From assembly GCA_050115015.1 (NCBI GenBank), contig JASFRI010000225.1, forward strand, positions 1 to 6,884: a stretch of 6,884 nucleotides of DNA, given 5' to 3'. The first letter of the stretch is position 1. Each line of letters starts with the position of its first letter. Both the position numbers and the translations under genes were made by a program. The stretch comes from JASFRI01 sp050115015 (lineage in GTDB: Bacteria > Acidobacteriota > Polarisedimenticolia > CBDVAL01). The notes below the pieces were generated by a model. That model did no database searches and was not told where the DNA came from. It saw nothing but the letters and a program-made list of their open reading frames with translations. Of this stretch, positions 1 to 5,616 are shown piece after piece.

Positions 1-37
1 AGAGGCTCAGGAGGCGGAGGGACCGGCCGGGGCTCAT
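1..37 (-). CDS. Start of the next gene in the operon (partial, 3' end outside window)
   Basis: The ATG at 37 overlaps the preceding TGA as ATGA, a 4-base overlap typical of coupled genes. The frame stays open to the window edge, reading MSPGRSLRLLSL. A basic start followed by hydrophobic residues could be a signal peptide or membrane anchor, but 12 residues are too few to identify the product. There is no good ribosome binding site of its own, so coupling to the upstream gene would be needed. Confidence 0.4.
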   Translation of the reverse strand, partial: MSPGRSLRLLSL

Positions 38-210
38 CGCAGCGGGAAGGGGTACATCAGGTACGCGACGAGAAGCGACAGCACCACCATGGACAGGGTG
101 AGGACGAGGAAGACCTTCACACCTTCGCGAAACGTCTCGCGGCTGATCAGGCCGAAGAAGGCGCCCACCAGCACGGCGAAGATCACCAGCAGGCCGAGAT
201 GGCTGAGCAT
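34..210 (-). CDS. Small two-helix membrane protein, 58 residues
   Basis: Starting from the ATG at 210 the product has two hydrophobic segments, about residues 4-23 (HLGLLVIFAVLVGAFFGLIS) and 32-53 (KVFLVLTLSMVVLSLLVAYL). A charged turn SRETFREG joins them and the end is MYPFPLR. I recognise no family. The ATG overlaps the preceding stop as TGATG, a standard coupling arrangement, with GGAGG about 10 bases upstream. The frame is open further upstream, but those codons read Arg/Pro/His-rich and lie inside the DUF6677-like gene, so the longer form is not credible. It may form a complex with the upstream membrane protein, which is inference from coupling only. Confidence 0.75.
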   Translation of the reverse strand: MLSHLGLLVIFAVLVGAFFGLISRETFREGVKVFLVLTLSMVVLSLLVAYLMYPFPLR

Positions 211-695
211 CAGGACTCGGCCTCCTTCGGTGGCGCCTTTCTCCCTGTGGCGACATCGAACGCATCCAGGATGAGCAGCAGGTTCATGAGCCCCGCGGTC
301 AACAGGAACGTGGTCCCGTACTCGCTGCGCCCGGACCGAACCCGGTCCCGCATGCGATCGAGCAGCACCTCGCCGGCGGGGCCTTGCGGGAGGCGCCACA
401 CCAGCTCCCCGTACGTGGCCCGTCGCTCGAGGATGTCCAGCGGCCCCAGGCCGATATTGGCAAAGGTGGCCAGGTACGTGAGGGGGTGAAGGCGGTCGGC
501 GATATAGGCGCGTCCATCGAGGGACAGTCCCAGCACGTAGGTGATGAGGACGATCGCGAGGAAGCTGATGCCCCGGAGCCGCCGGCCCAGGTAGAAGTGG
601 CCGGCCCCGGGTAACAGCCAGGCGAGGACGCAGGGCACCAGCGCGACCCGGGAGGCCGCCGACCCGGCTTCGGCATGATCCGCCGACGTCGCCAA
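210..695 (-). CDS. DUF6677-like multi-pass membrane protein
   Basis: A 161-residue protein of unknown function. Hydrophobic segments lie at about 17-36, 43-60, 70-88 and 127-148. The first contains LLPGAGHFYLGRR, a pattern reminiscent of TM2-domain proteins. The conserved-looking stretch SEYGTTFLLTAGLMNLLLIL (124-143), then DAFDVATGRK, matches my memory of the DUF6677 family found in Acidobacteria and Deltaproteobacteria-like genomes; that assignment is from memory. Codon use matches the ribosomal genes. The probable start is TTG at 695, with GGGAG 10 bases upstream; no in-frame ATG precedes the first membrane segment, and GTG at 638 would cut into it. It begins 17 bases after rplI and its TGA shares one base with the next ATG, so it belongs to the same operon. 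Confidence 0.8.
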   Translation of the reverse strand: MATSADHAEAGSAASRVALVPCVLAWLLPGAGHFYLGRRLRGISFLAIVLITYVLGLSLDGRAYIADRLHPLTYLATFANIGLGPLDILERRATYGELVWRLPQGPAGEVLLDRMRDRVRSGRSEYGTTFLLTAGLMNLLLILDAFDVATGRKAPPKEAES

Positions 696-712
696 GGCGC
701 GGTCGCTCCCGC

Positions 713-1156
713 CTACTCCCGGACCACCCAGACCTTCAGGTCCGCGGTGACCTCGGGATGCACCTTGATGGGCACCGTGTAGACCCCCAGGGCCTTGATC
801 GGCTCCTCCAGCAGGATCCGCCGGCGATCGATGTCGATCCCCTCCTTGTTGAGGATCTCGCCGATCTCCTGGGTGGTGACCGATCCGTAGAGCGTCTCGG
901 CCTCGCCCACCTTCTTCACGATCGTGCAGGAGACCTCGGCGATACGGCGGGCGACATCCTCGGCGGCCTGCTTCTCCTTGTCTCGCCGGACCTGGAACGC
1001 GCGCTGCTCCTGCTCGATCAGCTTCATGTTCCCCGGCGTGACCGGCATCGCCAGGCGCTTCGGCAGGAGGTAGTTGCGCGCATAGCCAGCCGCCACCCGC
1101 ACCACCTCCCCGCGCCTGCCGAGGTTCTCCATGTCCTCCCGCAGCAGCACTCGCAC
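713..1156 (-). CDS. rplI: 50S ribosomal protein L9
   Basis: Large-subunit protein with two globular domains joined by a long helix; it binds 23S rRNA near the L1 stalk and helps maintain reading frame. The 147-residue length is standard. The N-terminal signature is complete (LREDMENLGRRGEVVRV, then GYARNYLLPKRLAMP at 24-38). The linker helix spans about 41-75 (EQEQRAFQVRRDKEKQAAED), and the C-domain begins near LYGSVTTQEI (89-98). The start is GTG at 1156, in the place of the usual MKVIL-type N-terminus. It is preceded by AGGAGG at 7-base spacing; the first two bases of this site belong to the TAG stop of rpsR, so termination and initiation are closely linked. Confidence 0.97.
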   Translation of the reverse strand: MRVLLREDMENLGRRGEVVRVAAGYARNYLLPKRLAMPVTPGNMKLIEQEQRAFQVRRDKEKQAAEDVARRIAEVSCTIVKKVGEAETLYGSVTTQEIGEILNKEGIDIDRRRILLEEPIKALGVYTVPIKVHPEVTADLKVWVVRE

Positions 1157-1167
1157 GGCACGCCCTC

Positions 1168-1437
1168 CTAGTCCGTGGTGAACGGCAGCAGCGCGATGTT
1201 CCGCGCGCGCTTGATGGCCCGCTTCAGCTCCCGCTGGTGGGCCGAGCAGGTGCCCGAGGTGCGTCGCGGGAGGATCTTCCCGCGCTCCGGGACGTAGCCC
1301 TGCAGCACCCGGACGTCCTTGAAGTCGATGTAGTTGATCTTCTCCTCGCAGAACTTGCAGAATTTCCTGCGCCGGAACAGGAAGCGCCGCCGACCGCCGC
1401 GACCACCTCCTCCGCTACCTCCACGACCTGCTGCCAT
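1168..1437 (-). CDS. rpsR: 30S ribosomal protein S18, zinc-ribbon (C+) form
   Basis: Small-subunit protein that assembles with S6 in the platform. The core FCKFCEEKINYIDFKDV to HQRELKRAIKRARNIALLPF (26-86) is unmistakable. Cys27-x-x-Cys30 and Cys64-x-x-His67 are all present, the set of four metal ligands expected of the zinc-binding C+ form; the C- form lacks these cysteines. Residues 1-18 are an unusual Gly/Arg-rich leader (GRGGSGGGGRGGRRR), longer than a minimal S18 N-terminus. At 89 residues the total length is otherwise typical. The ATG at 1437 is preceded by GGAGG at 9 bases. It sits 48 bases after rpsF and 11 before rplI. Confidence 0.97.
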   Translation of the reverse strand: MAAGRGGSGGGGRGGRRRFLFRRRKFCKFCEEKINYIDFKDVRVLQGYVPERGKILPRRTSGTCSAHQRELKRAIKRARNIALLPFTTD

Positions 1438-1459
1438 CGTCCTCTACCTCCGTCATCCT

Positions 1460-1479
1460 CCGGCGGCCTCCGCCGCCGG
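1460..1479 (-). other. Perfect 8-bp hairpin between rpsF and rpsR
   Basis: On the minus strand CCGGCGGC and GCCGCCGG form an uninterrupted 8-bp stem with the tetraloop GGAG. It starts 6 bases after the rpsF TGA and ends 22 bases before the rpsR ATG, just upstream of the GGAGGTAGAGG binding region of rpsR. There is no T-run. It could set the ratio of S6 to S18 translation or act as an RNA processing site. Confidence 0.55.
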
Positions 1480-1485
1480 GCACCC

Positions 1486-1989
1486 TCACTCCCCGGTCTT
1501 CTTCTCCGTGTCGGAGTCGGCCTTCGCGGCGGCGCCATCGTCCTTCTTGGCGCCGGTATCCGCACCCTCGCCGCCGCCGCCCGCTGCCTCGGCGGCGGCA
1601 GCGGCCTCGGCCTGCCGGGCGGCGCGCTCCGCCTCCCGGGCCGCACGCGCGGCAGCCTTCTCCGCAGCCTTCTGCTCCGCGATCTCCACCGCCTGCAGGG
1701 CTTCCCGGTTCAGCCGGACGGAGAGGTACTTGAGGATCTGTTCATGATTCCGGAGGCGTCGCTCGAGCTCCGTCACGGCCTCCGGGGGAGCCTCGTAGCG
1801 CAGGTGATAGTAGTAGCCCTCCTCGTGCTTGCGGACGGCGTAGGCGAGCTTCTTCTTGCCCCAGGAGTCGGTCTTCTTCAGGCTTCCGCTCCCCTCGGTC
1901 ACCACCTTGTGGAACCCCTCGGCGAGGCTGTCCGCATCGGGTTCCGGGAGACCGGGCTCGGCGATGAAAACGGTCTCGTACATCGGCAT
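1486..1989 (-). CDS. rpsF: 30S ribosomal protein S6 with long Ala/Lys/Glu-rich tail
   Basis: Small-subunit protein that binds 16S rRNA as a pair with S18 in the platform. The S6 fold covers residues 1-96: MYETVFIAEPGL at the N-terminus, DSWGKKKLAYAVRKHEEGYYY in the middle, and RNHEQILKYLSVRL at the end of the core. The protein is 167 residues, well beyond the core of about 95. Residues 98-135 are Ala/Glu/Arg-rich and probably helical; residues 136-167 hold GGGG and a charged Asp/Lys/Ala tail, probably disordered. S6 tails vary widely between lineages. It is the first gene of the S6-S18-L9 cluster, 91 bases after hppA, with a good AAGGAG. Expression may be controlled by the leader hairpin at 2015-2048. 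Confidence 0.97.
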   Translation of the reverse strand: MPMYETVFIAEPGLPEPDADSLAEGFHKVVTEGSGSLKKTDSWGKKKLAYAVRKHEEGYYYHLRYEAPPEAVTELERRLRNHEQILKYLSVRLNREALQAVEIAEQKAAEKAAARAAREAERAARQAEAAAAAEAAGGGGEGADTGAKKDDGAAAKADSDTEKKTGE

Positions 1990-1997
1990 CGGCAGAT

Positions 1998-2003
1998 CTC
2001 CTT
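1998..2003 (-). promoter_or_regulatory. Ribosome binding site of rpsF
   Basis: AAGGAG on the minus strand lies 8 bases before the ATG at 1989 and 14 bases before a second in-frame ATG at 1983. It therefore selects the first ATG (MPMYET) over the start MYET that would look more like the shorter S6 N-terminus. Confidence 0.7.
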
Positions 2004-2014
2004 ATGGCCTTGTA

Positions 2015-2048
2015 GCCCCGGCGGCCCCGTGGGTTCGGGGTCCGGAGC
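2015..2048 (-). promoter_or_regulatory. Structured rpsF leader, candidate S6:S18-binding autoregulatory RNA
   Basis: In the 91-base hppA-rpsF gap the minus strand folds into one long hairpin. The inner stem is CCCCG/CGGGG around the loop AACCCA. A bulged A follows, then CGG/CCG, then a CC bulge on the 3' side and an outer partly wobble-paired GCTC/GGGGC stem. It ends 11 bases upstream of the AAGGAG of rpsF. Many bacteria carry an rpsF leader in which a CCG-containing asymmetric loop binds the S6:S18 complex. The position and the C-rich 3' bulge are compatible with that, but I could not align the published consensus. No T-tract follows, so an hppA terminator is less likely. Confidence 0.35.
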
Positions 2049-2080
2049 AAGGAGTCCGGTTGGACGAAAAGAGAATGCTA

Positions 2081-4198
2081 TCACAACAGCGACGTCCCGA
2101 GTAGCGGCGCGATCACCAGGGAGACCACGGACATCAGCTTGATGAGGATGTTCATGGAGGGCCCGGAGGTGTCCTTGAAGGGGTCGCCCACCGTGTCTCC
2201 CACGACCGCCGCCTTGTGGGCCTCGGAGCCCTTCCCCTCGCCGGCGAGCTCCCCCTTCTCGATGGCCTTCTTGGCGTTGTCCCAGGCACCTCCGGCGTTG
2301 GCCATCATGAGGGCCAGCAGCACGCCGGTCACCGTCGCGCCGGCCAACATACCGCCGAGGGCCTCCGCCCCGAGCACGAAACCCACCAGCACCGGGCTCG
2401 CCACCGCCGTCAGGCCGGGAACGACCATCTCCTTGATCGCCGCCCGGGTGGAGATGTCCACGCAGCGGGCGGGGTCGGGCTTGGCCTCCGGCCGTCCCTC
2501 CAGCAGTCCCGGGATCTCGCGGAACTGTCGCCGGATCTCGTCGACCATCTGGCCCGCGGCCCGCCCCACGGACGTCATCGTCATCGCCGCGATCAGGAAG
2601 GGAAGCGCGCCGCCGATGAACAGGCCGATGACCACCCGGGGCTCCTGGATGCTGATCTGGAAATCGGGGACCGCCTCGCGGATGGTCTGGGAGAAGGCCG
2701 AGAACAGCGCCAGCGCCGTCAGGGCGGCGGAACCGATGGCGAAGCCCTTGCCGATGGCCGCCGTGGTGTTGCCGAGGGCGTCGAGCCCGTCGGTGATCTT
2801 CCGGACGTCGGGTCCCAGCCCGGACATCTCGGAGATCCCCCCGGCGTTGTCCGCCACCGGGCCGTAGGCATCGACGCTCATCGTGATCCCCACGGTGGCC
2901 AGCATCCCGACCGCCGCGATGCCGATGCCGTAGAGTCCGGCCGCCGCATTGGCGACCCAGATGGCCACGGCGATGACGACGATGGGCGGCGCACAGGACT
3001 CCAGCCCCACCGCCAGACCGTGGATCAGGTTCGTCGCGGAACCCGTTCGACTTGCCTCCGCGATGCGGTGGATCGGCCCGCCGGAGGTGTAGTGCTCCGT
3101 GATCAGCCCGATGAGGACCCCGGCCACCGTCCCTCCGAACACCGCCCAGAAGACGTTGTTCTGGATCGACAGGGCAGCGATCAGGCCGTAGGCAGCCGCC
3201 AGGAAGAGCCCGCCGGCGATGAACGTGGAGTAGCGCAGCGCCGCCGCAGGGCTGAACGCCTTGAGGATCTTCATCGACAGGATACCCACGAAGGACGCGA
3301 GCAGCCCGATACCGGCGAGCAACAGCGGCAGGGCCATCAGCAGGGACTTCACGCTGCCCTCCGGCATCGCCGGGTCGGCGGAAAGGCGCGCCAGCTCGTC
3401 GCCGAAGACGGTGGCGCCGATGGCGATCGTCGCCACGATGCCCCCCACGTAGGACTCGAAGATGTCCGCGCCCATGCCGGCAACGTCCCCGACGTTGTCC
3501 CCGACGTTGTCGGCGATGACGCCTGGGTTGCGGGGATCGTCCTCGGGGATACCCGCCTCCACCTTGCCGACCAGGTCGGCCCCCACGTCCGCCGCCTTCG
3601 TGTAGATCCCGCCCCCGACGCGGGCGAACAGCGCGATGGAGGACGCCCCCATGGCAAAGCCGTTGATGACCTTCGCGGTGGACGGGTCCCCGAAGGCGAG
3701 GAACAGCGCACCCACGCCGAGCAGTCCCAGGCTGGCGACGGAGACACCCATGACCGCCCCGCCCCAGAAGGCGACCTCCAGGGCGTTGCCCTGCCCCTCC
3801 GACCGGGCCGCCTCGGCGGTGCGGACGTTGGCGCTGGTGGCGGCCTTCATGCCCACGAAGCCTGCGGTCGCCGAACACAGAGCTCCCGCCAGGAAAGCCA
3901 TCGCGGTGTTCCACCCGAGCTTCCACCCCAGCAGCAGCGCCACGACGACCACGAAGACGGAGAGCACGGAGTACTCCCGCCTGAGGAAGGCCATCGCACC
4001 ATCGTGGATCGCCGCCGCCAGCTCGACCATCTTCTGGCTTCCGGCCCCCTTGCGCCGCACCAGCAGGTAGATCCAGCCCGCGACCAGCATCCCCAGCGCG
4101 CCGAGGACCGGCACCGCGATCTTCAAGGTCTCCAGCTGCGCCACCCCCAGTCCCCAGCAGGCGCCGGAACCCGGCACCAGTAGAGTCTCCGTCTGCAC
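2081..4198 (-). CDS. hppA: Membrane-bound ion-translocating pyrophosphatase, predicted K+-dependent Na+ type
   Basis: Integral inner-membrane pump that couples PPi hydrolysis to cation export. The 705-residue product fits the M-PPase family, with about 16 hydrophobic segments spread over the whole length. PPi/Mg2+ site motifs are visible: DVGADLVGKVE (204-214), IPEDDPRNP (218-225), DNVGDNVGD (230-238), DAYGPVADNAGG (443-454), AWDNAKK (638-644) and VGDTVGDPFKDTSGP (666-680). GNTTAAIGKG (476-485) has Ala480 and Gly483, where K+-independent pumps have Lys and Thr. Glu248 in DIFESYVG is at the position seen in the Na+-pumping Thermotoga enzyme, not the shifted one of plant H+ pumps. Start is GTG at 4198 with GGGGGAG just upstream; GTG at 4144 is a possible shorter start. 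It ends in tandem TGA TAG stops. Family certain; ion specificity inferred. Confidence 0.95.
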   Translation of the reverse strand: MQTETLLVPGSGACWGLGVAQLETLKIAVPVLGALGMLVAGWIYLLVRRKGAGSQKMVELAAAIHDGAMAFLRREYSVLSVFVVVVALLLGWKLGWNTAMAFLAGALCSATAGFVGMKAATSANVRTAEAARSEGQGNALEVAFWGGAVMGVSVASLGLLGVGALFLAFGDPSTAKVINGFAMGASSIALFARVGGGIYTKAADVGADLVGKVEAGIPEDDPRNPGVIADNVGDNVGDVAGMGADIFESYVGGIVATIAIGATVFGDELARLSADPAMPEGSVKSLLMALPLLLAGIGLLASFVGILSMKILKAFSPAAALRYSTFIAGGLFLAAAYGLIAALSIQNNVFWAVFGGTVAGVLIGLITEHYTSGGPIHRIAEASRTGSATNLIHGLAVGLESCAPPIVVIAVAIWVANAAAGLYGIGIAAVGMLATVGITMSVDAYGPVADNAGGISEMSGLGPDVRKITDGLDALGNTTAAIGKGFAIGSAALTALALFSAFSQTIREAVPDFQISIQEPRVVIGLFIGGALPFLIAAMTMTSVGRAAGQMVDEIRRQFREIPGLLEGRPEAKPDPARCVDISTRAAIKEMVVPGLTAVASPVLVGFVLGAEALGGMLAGATVTGVLLALMMANAGGAWDNAKKAIEKGELAGEGKGSEAHKAAVVGDTVGDPFKDTSGPSMNILIKLMSVVSLVIAPLLGTSLL

Positions 4199-4210
4199 GC
4201 TGCTCCCCCC

Positions 4211-4810
4211 TCAGTCCCCCACGGGACCGCTTCCGTTGTAGTGATTCATCGCGGCGCGGGTTCCCCGCCGCACCGCCAATTCCACACAGTCCGCCGCCGC
4301 ATCCAGCACCGCGCCGAGGCGACCGGCCTCGTCCGCCGGAAACGGCGCGAGGACCCAGTCCGACAGGTCCACGTTCCCCGGCGCAGGCCCGATGCCCACC
4401 CGCAACCTCGGAAAGCCCTCCCCGAGGACCTCCACCAGGGACCGCATCCCGTTATGCGTTCCCGCTCCGCCCCGTTCTCGGATCCGGAGCTGCCCGAAGG
4501 GCAGGTCCAGATCATCCACGATCACCAGGAGCTCCCGGGGCTCGATCCCCGCCTGCGCCCGGAGCCGGGCCGCCGCCCGCCCGCTCCGGTTCATGTAGGT
4601 GAGTGGCCGGGCCAGCCACACCCGCCTGCCGCCGCCGCCGTAGCGCCACCGGCAAGCCTGCAGGTGGGAGCCTTCCTCGTGGAGACGCAGGCCGTGACGG
4701 TCCCGCAGCCGATCCACGACGAGAAAGCCGATGTTGTGTCGGGTAAGCTCGTAATCCGGTCCGGGGTTGCCCAGCCCCAGGATCGCCCGCAGGGCAGCCT
4801 CCGCCACCAT
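4211..4810 (-). CDS. pth: Peptidyl-tRNA hydrolase
   Basis: Cytosolic enzyme that cleaves the ester bond of peptidyl-tRNAs dropped from stalled ribosomes, releasing tRNA for reuse. With the ATG at 4810 the product is 199 residues, normal for the family. Active-site landmarks are present: LGLGNPGPDYELTRHNIGF with Asn15 and the catalytic His25, PLTYMNRSG with Asn74, the VDDLDLP motif with Asp99, and GTHNGM with Asn120. The C-terminal AMNHYNG is the usual end. A TTG two codons upstream (4816) is in frame, but the GGGG at 7-base spacing suits the ATG better, while it sits against the TTG. hppA follows after 12 bases, so the two are very likely on one mRNA. Confidence 0.95.
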   Translation of the reverse strand: MVAEAALRAILGLGNPGPDYELTRHNIGFLVVDRLRDRHGLRLHEEGSHLQACRWRYGGGGRRVWLARPLTYMNRSGRAAARLRAQAGIEPRELLVIVDDLDLPFGQLRIRERGGAGTHNGMRSLVEVLGEGFPRLRVGIGPAPGNVDLSDWVLAPFPADEAGRLGAVLDAAADCVELAVRRGTRAAMNHYNGSGPVGD

Positions 4811-4833
4811 CGCCAATCCCCGTCATCGCCTGG

Positions 4834-4853
4834 ACCGGAGTGTCGCTCCCGGT
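4834..4853 (-). other. Hairpin overlapping the rplY stop codon
   Basis: On the minus strand ACCG-(G bulge)-GAG pairs with CTCCGGT around the loop CGACA, 7 base pairs with one bulged G. Its first base is the last base of the rplY TGA, and it ends 23 bases before the pth ATG. No T-tract follows. It is weaker than the prs-rplY hairpin. Confidence 0.4.
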
Positions 4854-5530
4854 CAGCTCTCCGCGTCCCCGGTCGAGGCCTTGGTCTCGCCCTCCGCCTC
4901 GCCTTCCGCCGCAGCCTCCTCGGCACCCTCGGCCGCCTCCGGCGCCTCGGGCTCCTCGACGACGGTCGGGGCGGAGATCACGACGATGGGCTGCTCCGGC
5001 TCCGTCAGGATCTCGTAGCGCGGGTCCCGCGCCAGCTCCCTGACGCGGAACACCTGCCCGATGTGCAGCCCGGAGACGTCCACCTCGAAGCTCTCGGGGA
5101 TGTCCTGGGGCAAGCAGGTCACCTCCACGGTGCGGACGATGAAGTCCAGCACCCCGCCTTCGTTCTTCACGCCGGTGGCGGTCCCCACGATCTGCAGCGG
5201 AACCTCGATCTCGACCTTGCGCTCGAGGTCGATCCGCATGAAGTCGATGTGCACGAGCGCCCCGCTCACCGGGTCCTTCTGACGGTCGCGGATCATCACG
5301 TGGCGGGTCTTGCTCTCCGAACCGTCCAGACGCAGCTGAAACAGCGTGTTATCGCCCGATTCCGACTGCAGGATGGACTGGATCGCGTCCGGATCCACCG
5401 TGAGGGAAACCGCAGGCTTCTGCATCCCGTAGAGCACCGCCGGGATCTTCCCCGAGCGTCGCATTCTCCGGGCGACGTTCTTGCCGGTCTCCGACCGGCT
5501 GGCCACGTCCACGACCACGTTCTTGGACAT
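4853..5530 (-). CDS. rplY: 50S ribosomal protein L25, long CTC/TL5 form
   Basis: Ribosomal protein that binds 5S rRNA in the large subunit. At 225 residues it is the two-domain CTC/TL5 type rather than the short E. coli type of about 94 residues. Residues 1-100 match the L25 RNA-binding domain (ASRSETGKNVARRMRRSGKIPAVLYG and later VHIDFMRID around 93-101), and residues 101-187 match the beta-rich TL5 C-terminal domain (VPLQIVGTATGVKNEGG, QDIPESFEVDVSGL). Residues 190-225 form an acidic Glu/Ala tail that is probably disordered. The ATG at 5530 is preceded by AAGGAG at a 7-base spacing. The stop TGA lies 42 bases before the chosen pth start. The prs-rplY-pth order is a classic arrangement. Confidence 0.96.
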   Translation of the reverse strand: MSKNVVVDVASRSETGKNVARRMRRSGKIPAVLYGMQKPAVSLTVDPDAIQSILQSESGDNTLFQLRLDGSESKTRHVMIRDRQKDPVSGALVHIDFMRIDLERKVEIEVPLQIVGTATGVKNEGGVLDFIVRTVEVTCLPQDIPESFEVDVSGLHIGQVFRVRELARDPRYEILTEPEQPIVVISAPTVVEEPEAPEAAEGAEEAAAEGEAEGETKASTGDAES

Positions 5531-5567
5531 CCTCGTGCTCCTTGCTTGCTCGACGGGGCTCCGATCG

Positions 5568-5601
5568 CGCCCGCGGCGCGAAGGGCTCGCAACCGCGGGC
5601 G
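5568..5601 (-). other. 9-bp intercistronic hairpin between prs and rplY
   Basis: On the minus strand CGCCCGCGG and CCGCGGGCG form a perfect 9-bp stem. The 16-base loop can itself pair GCGA with TCGC. It starts 15 bases after the prs stop and ends 37 bases before the rplY ATG. No T-run follows, so it does not resemble an intrinsic terminator. A role in mRNA processing, 3'-end protection of prs, or control of rplY is possible but unproven. Confidence 0.6.
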
Positions 5602-5616
5602 GGGCCTCCGCGACGA

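Noticed and set aside
34..399. 121-residue version of the small membrane protein
   Set aside because: The first 63 residues overlap the DUF6677-like gene and are Arg/Pro/His-rich; the ATG at 210 gives a clean two-helix protein with stop-start coupling.
1540..1660. Repeat-like GCC/GCG-rich stretch
   Set aside because: It is the Ala-rich tail coding region of rpsF in high-GC codons, not a DNA repeat with a fixed unit.
2060..2080. Possible hppA terminator or rpsF promoter near the pyrimidine run TTCTCTTTTCG
   Set aside because: No stable stem precedes the T-rich run, and the nearest -10-like TAGCAT has no credible -35 box at the right distance.
1899..3926. 675-codon minus-strand frame overlapping hppA and rpsF
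   Set aside because: It is an alternate frame of hppA, extremely Gly/Arg-rich, crosses the hppA stop and runs into rpsF; hppA in the other frame matches its family throughout.
2216..4183. 655-codon open frame on the plus strand opposite hppA
   Set aside because: It is the antisense shadow of a GC-rich gene: His/Arg/Asp/Gln-rich, no membrane or enzyme motif, and fully inside a certain coding region.
4811..4816. TTG at 4816 as the pth start
   Set aside because: The GGGG purine run is only one base away from it but 7 bases from the ATG at 4810, which also leaves a normal Pth N-terminus. The TTG cannot be fully excluded.
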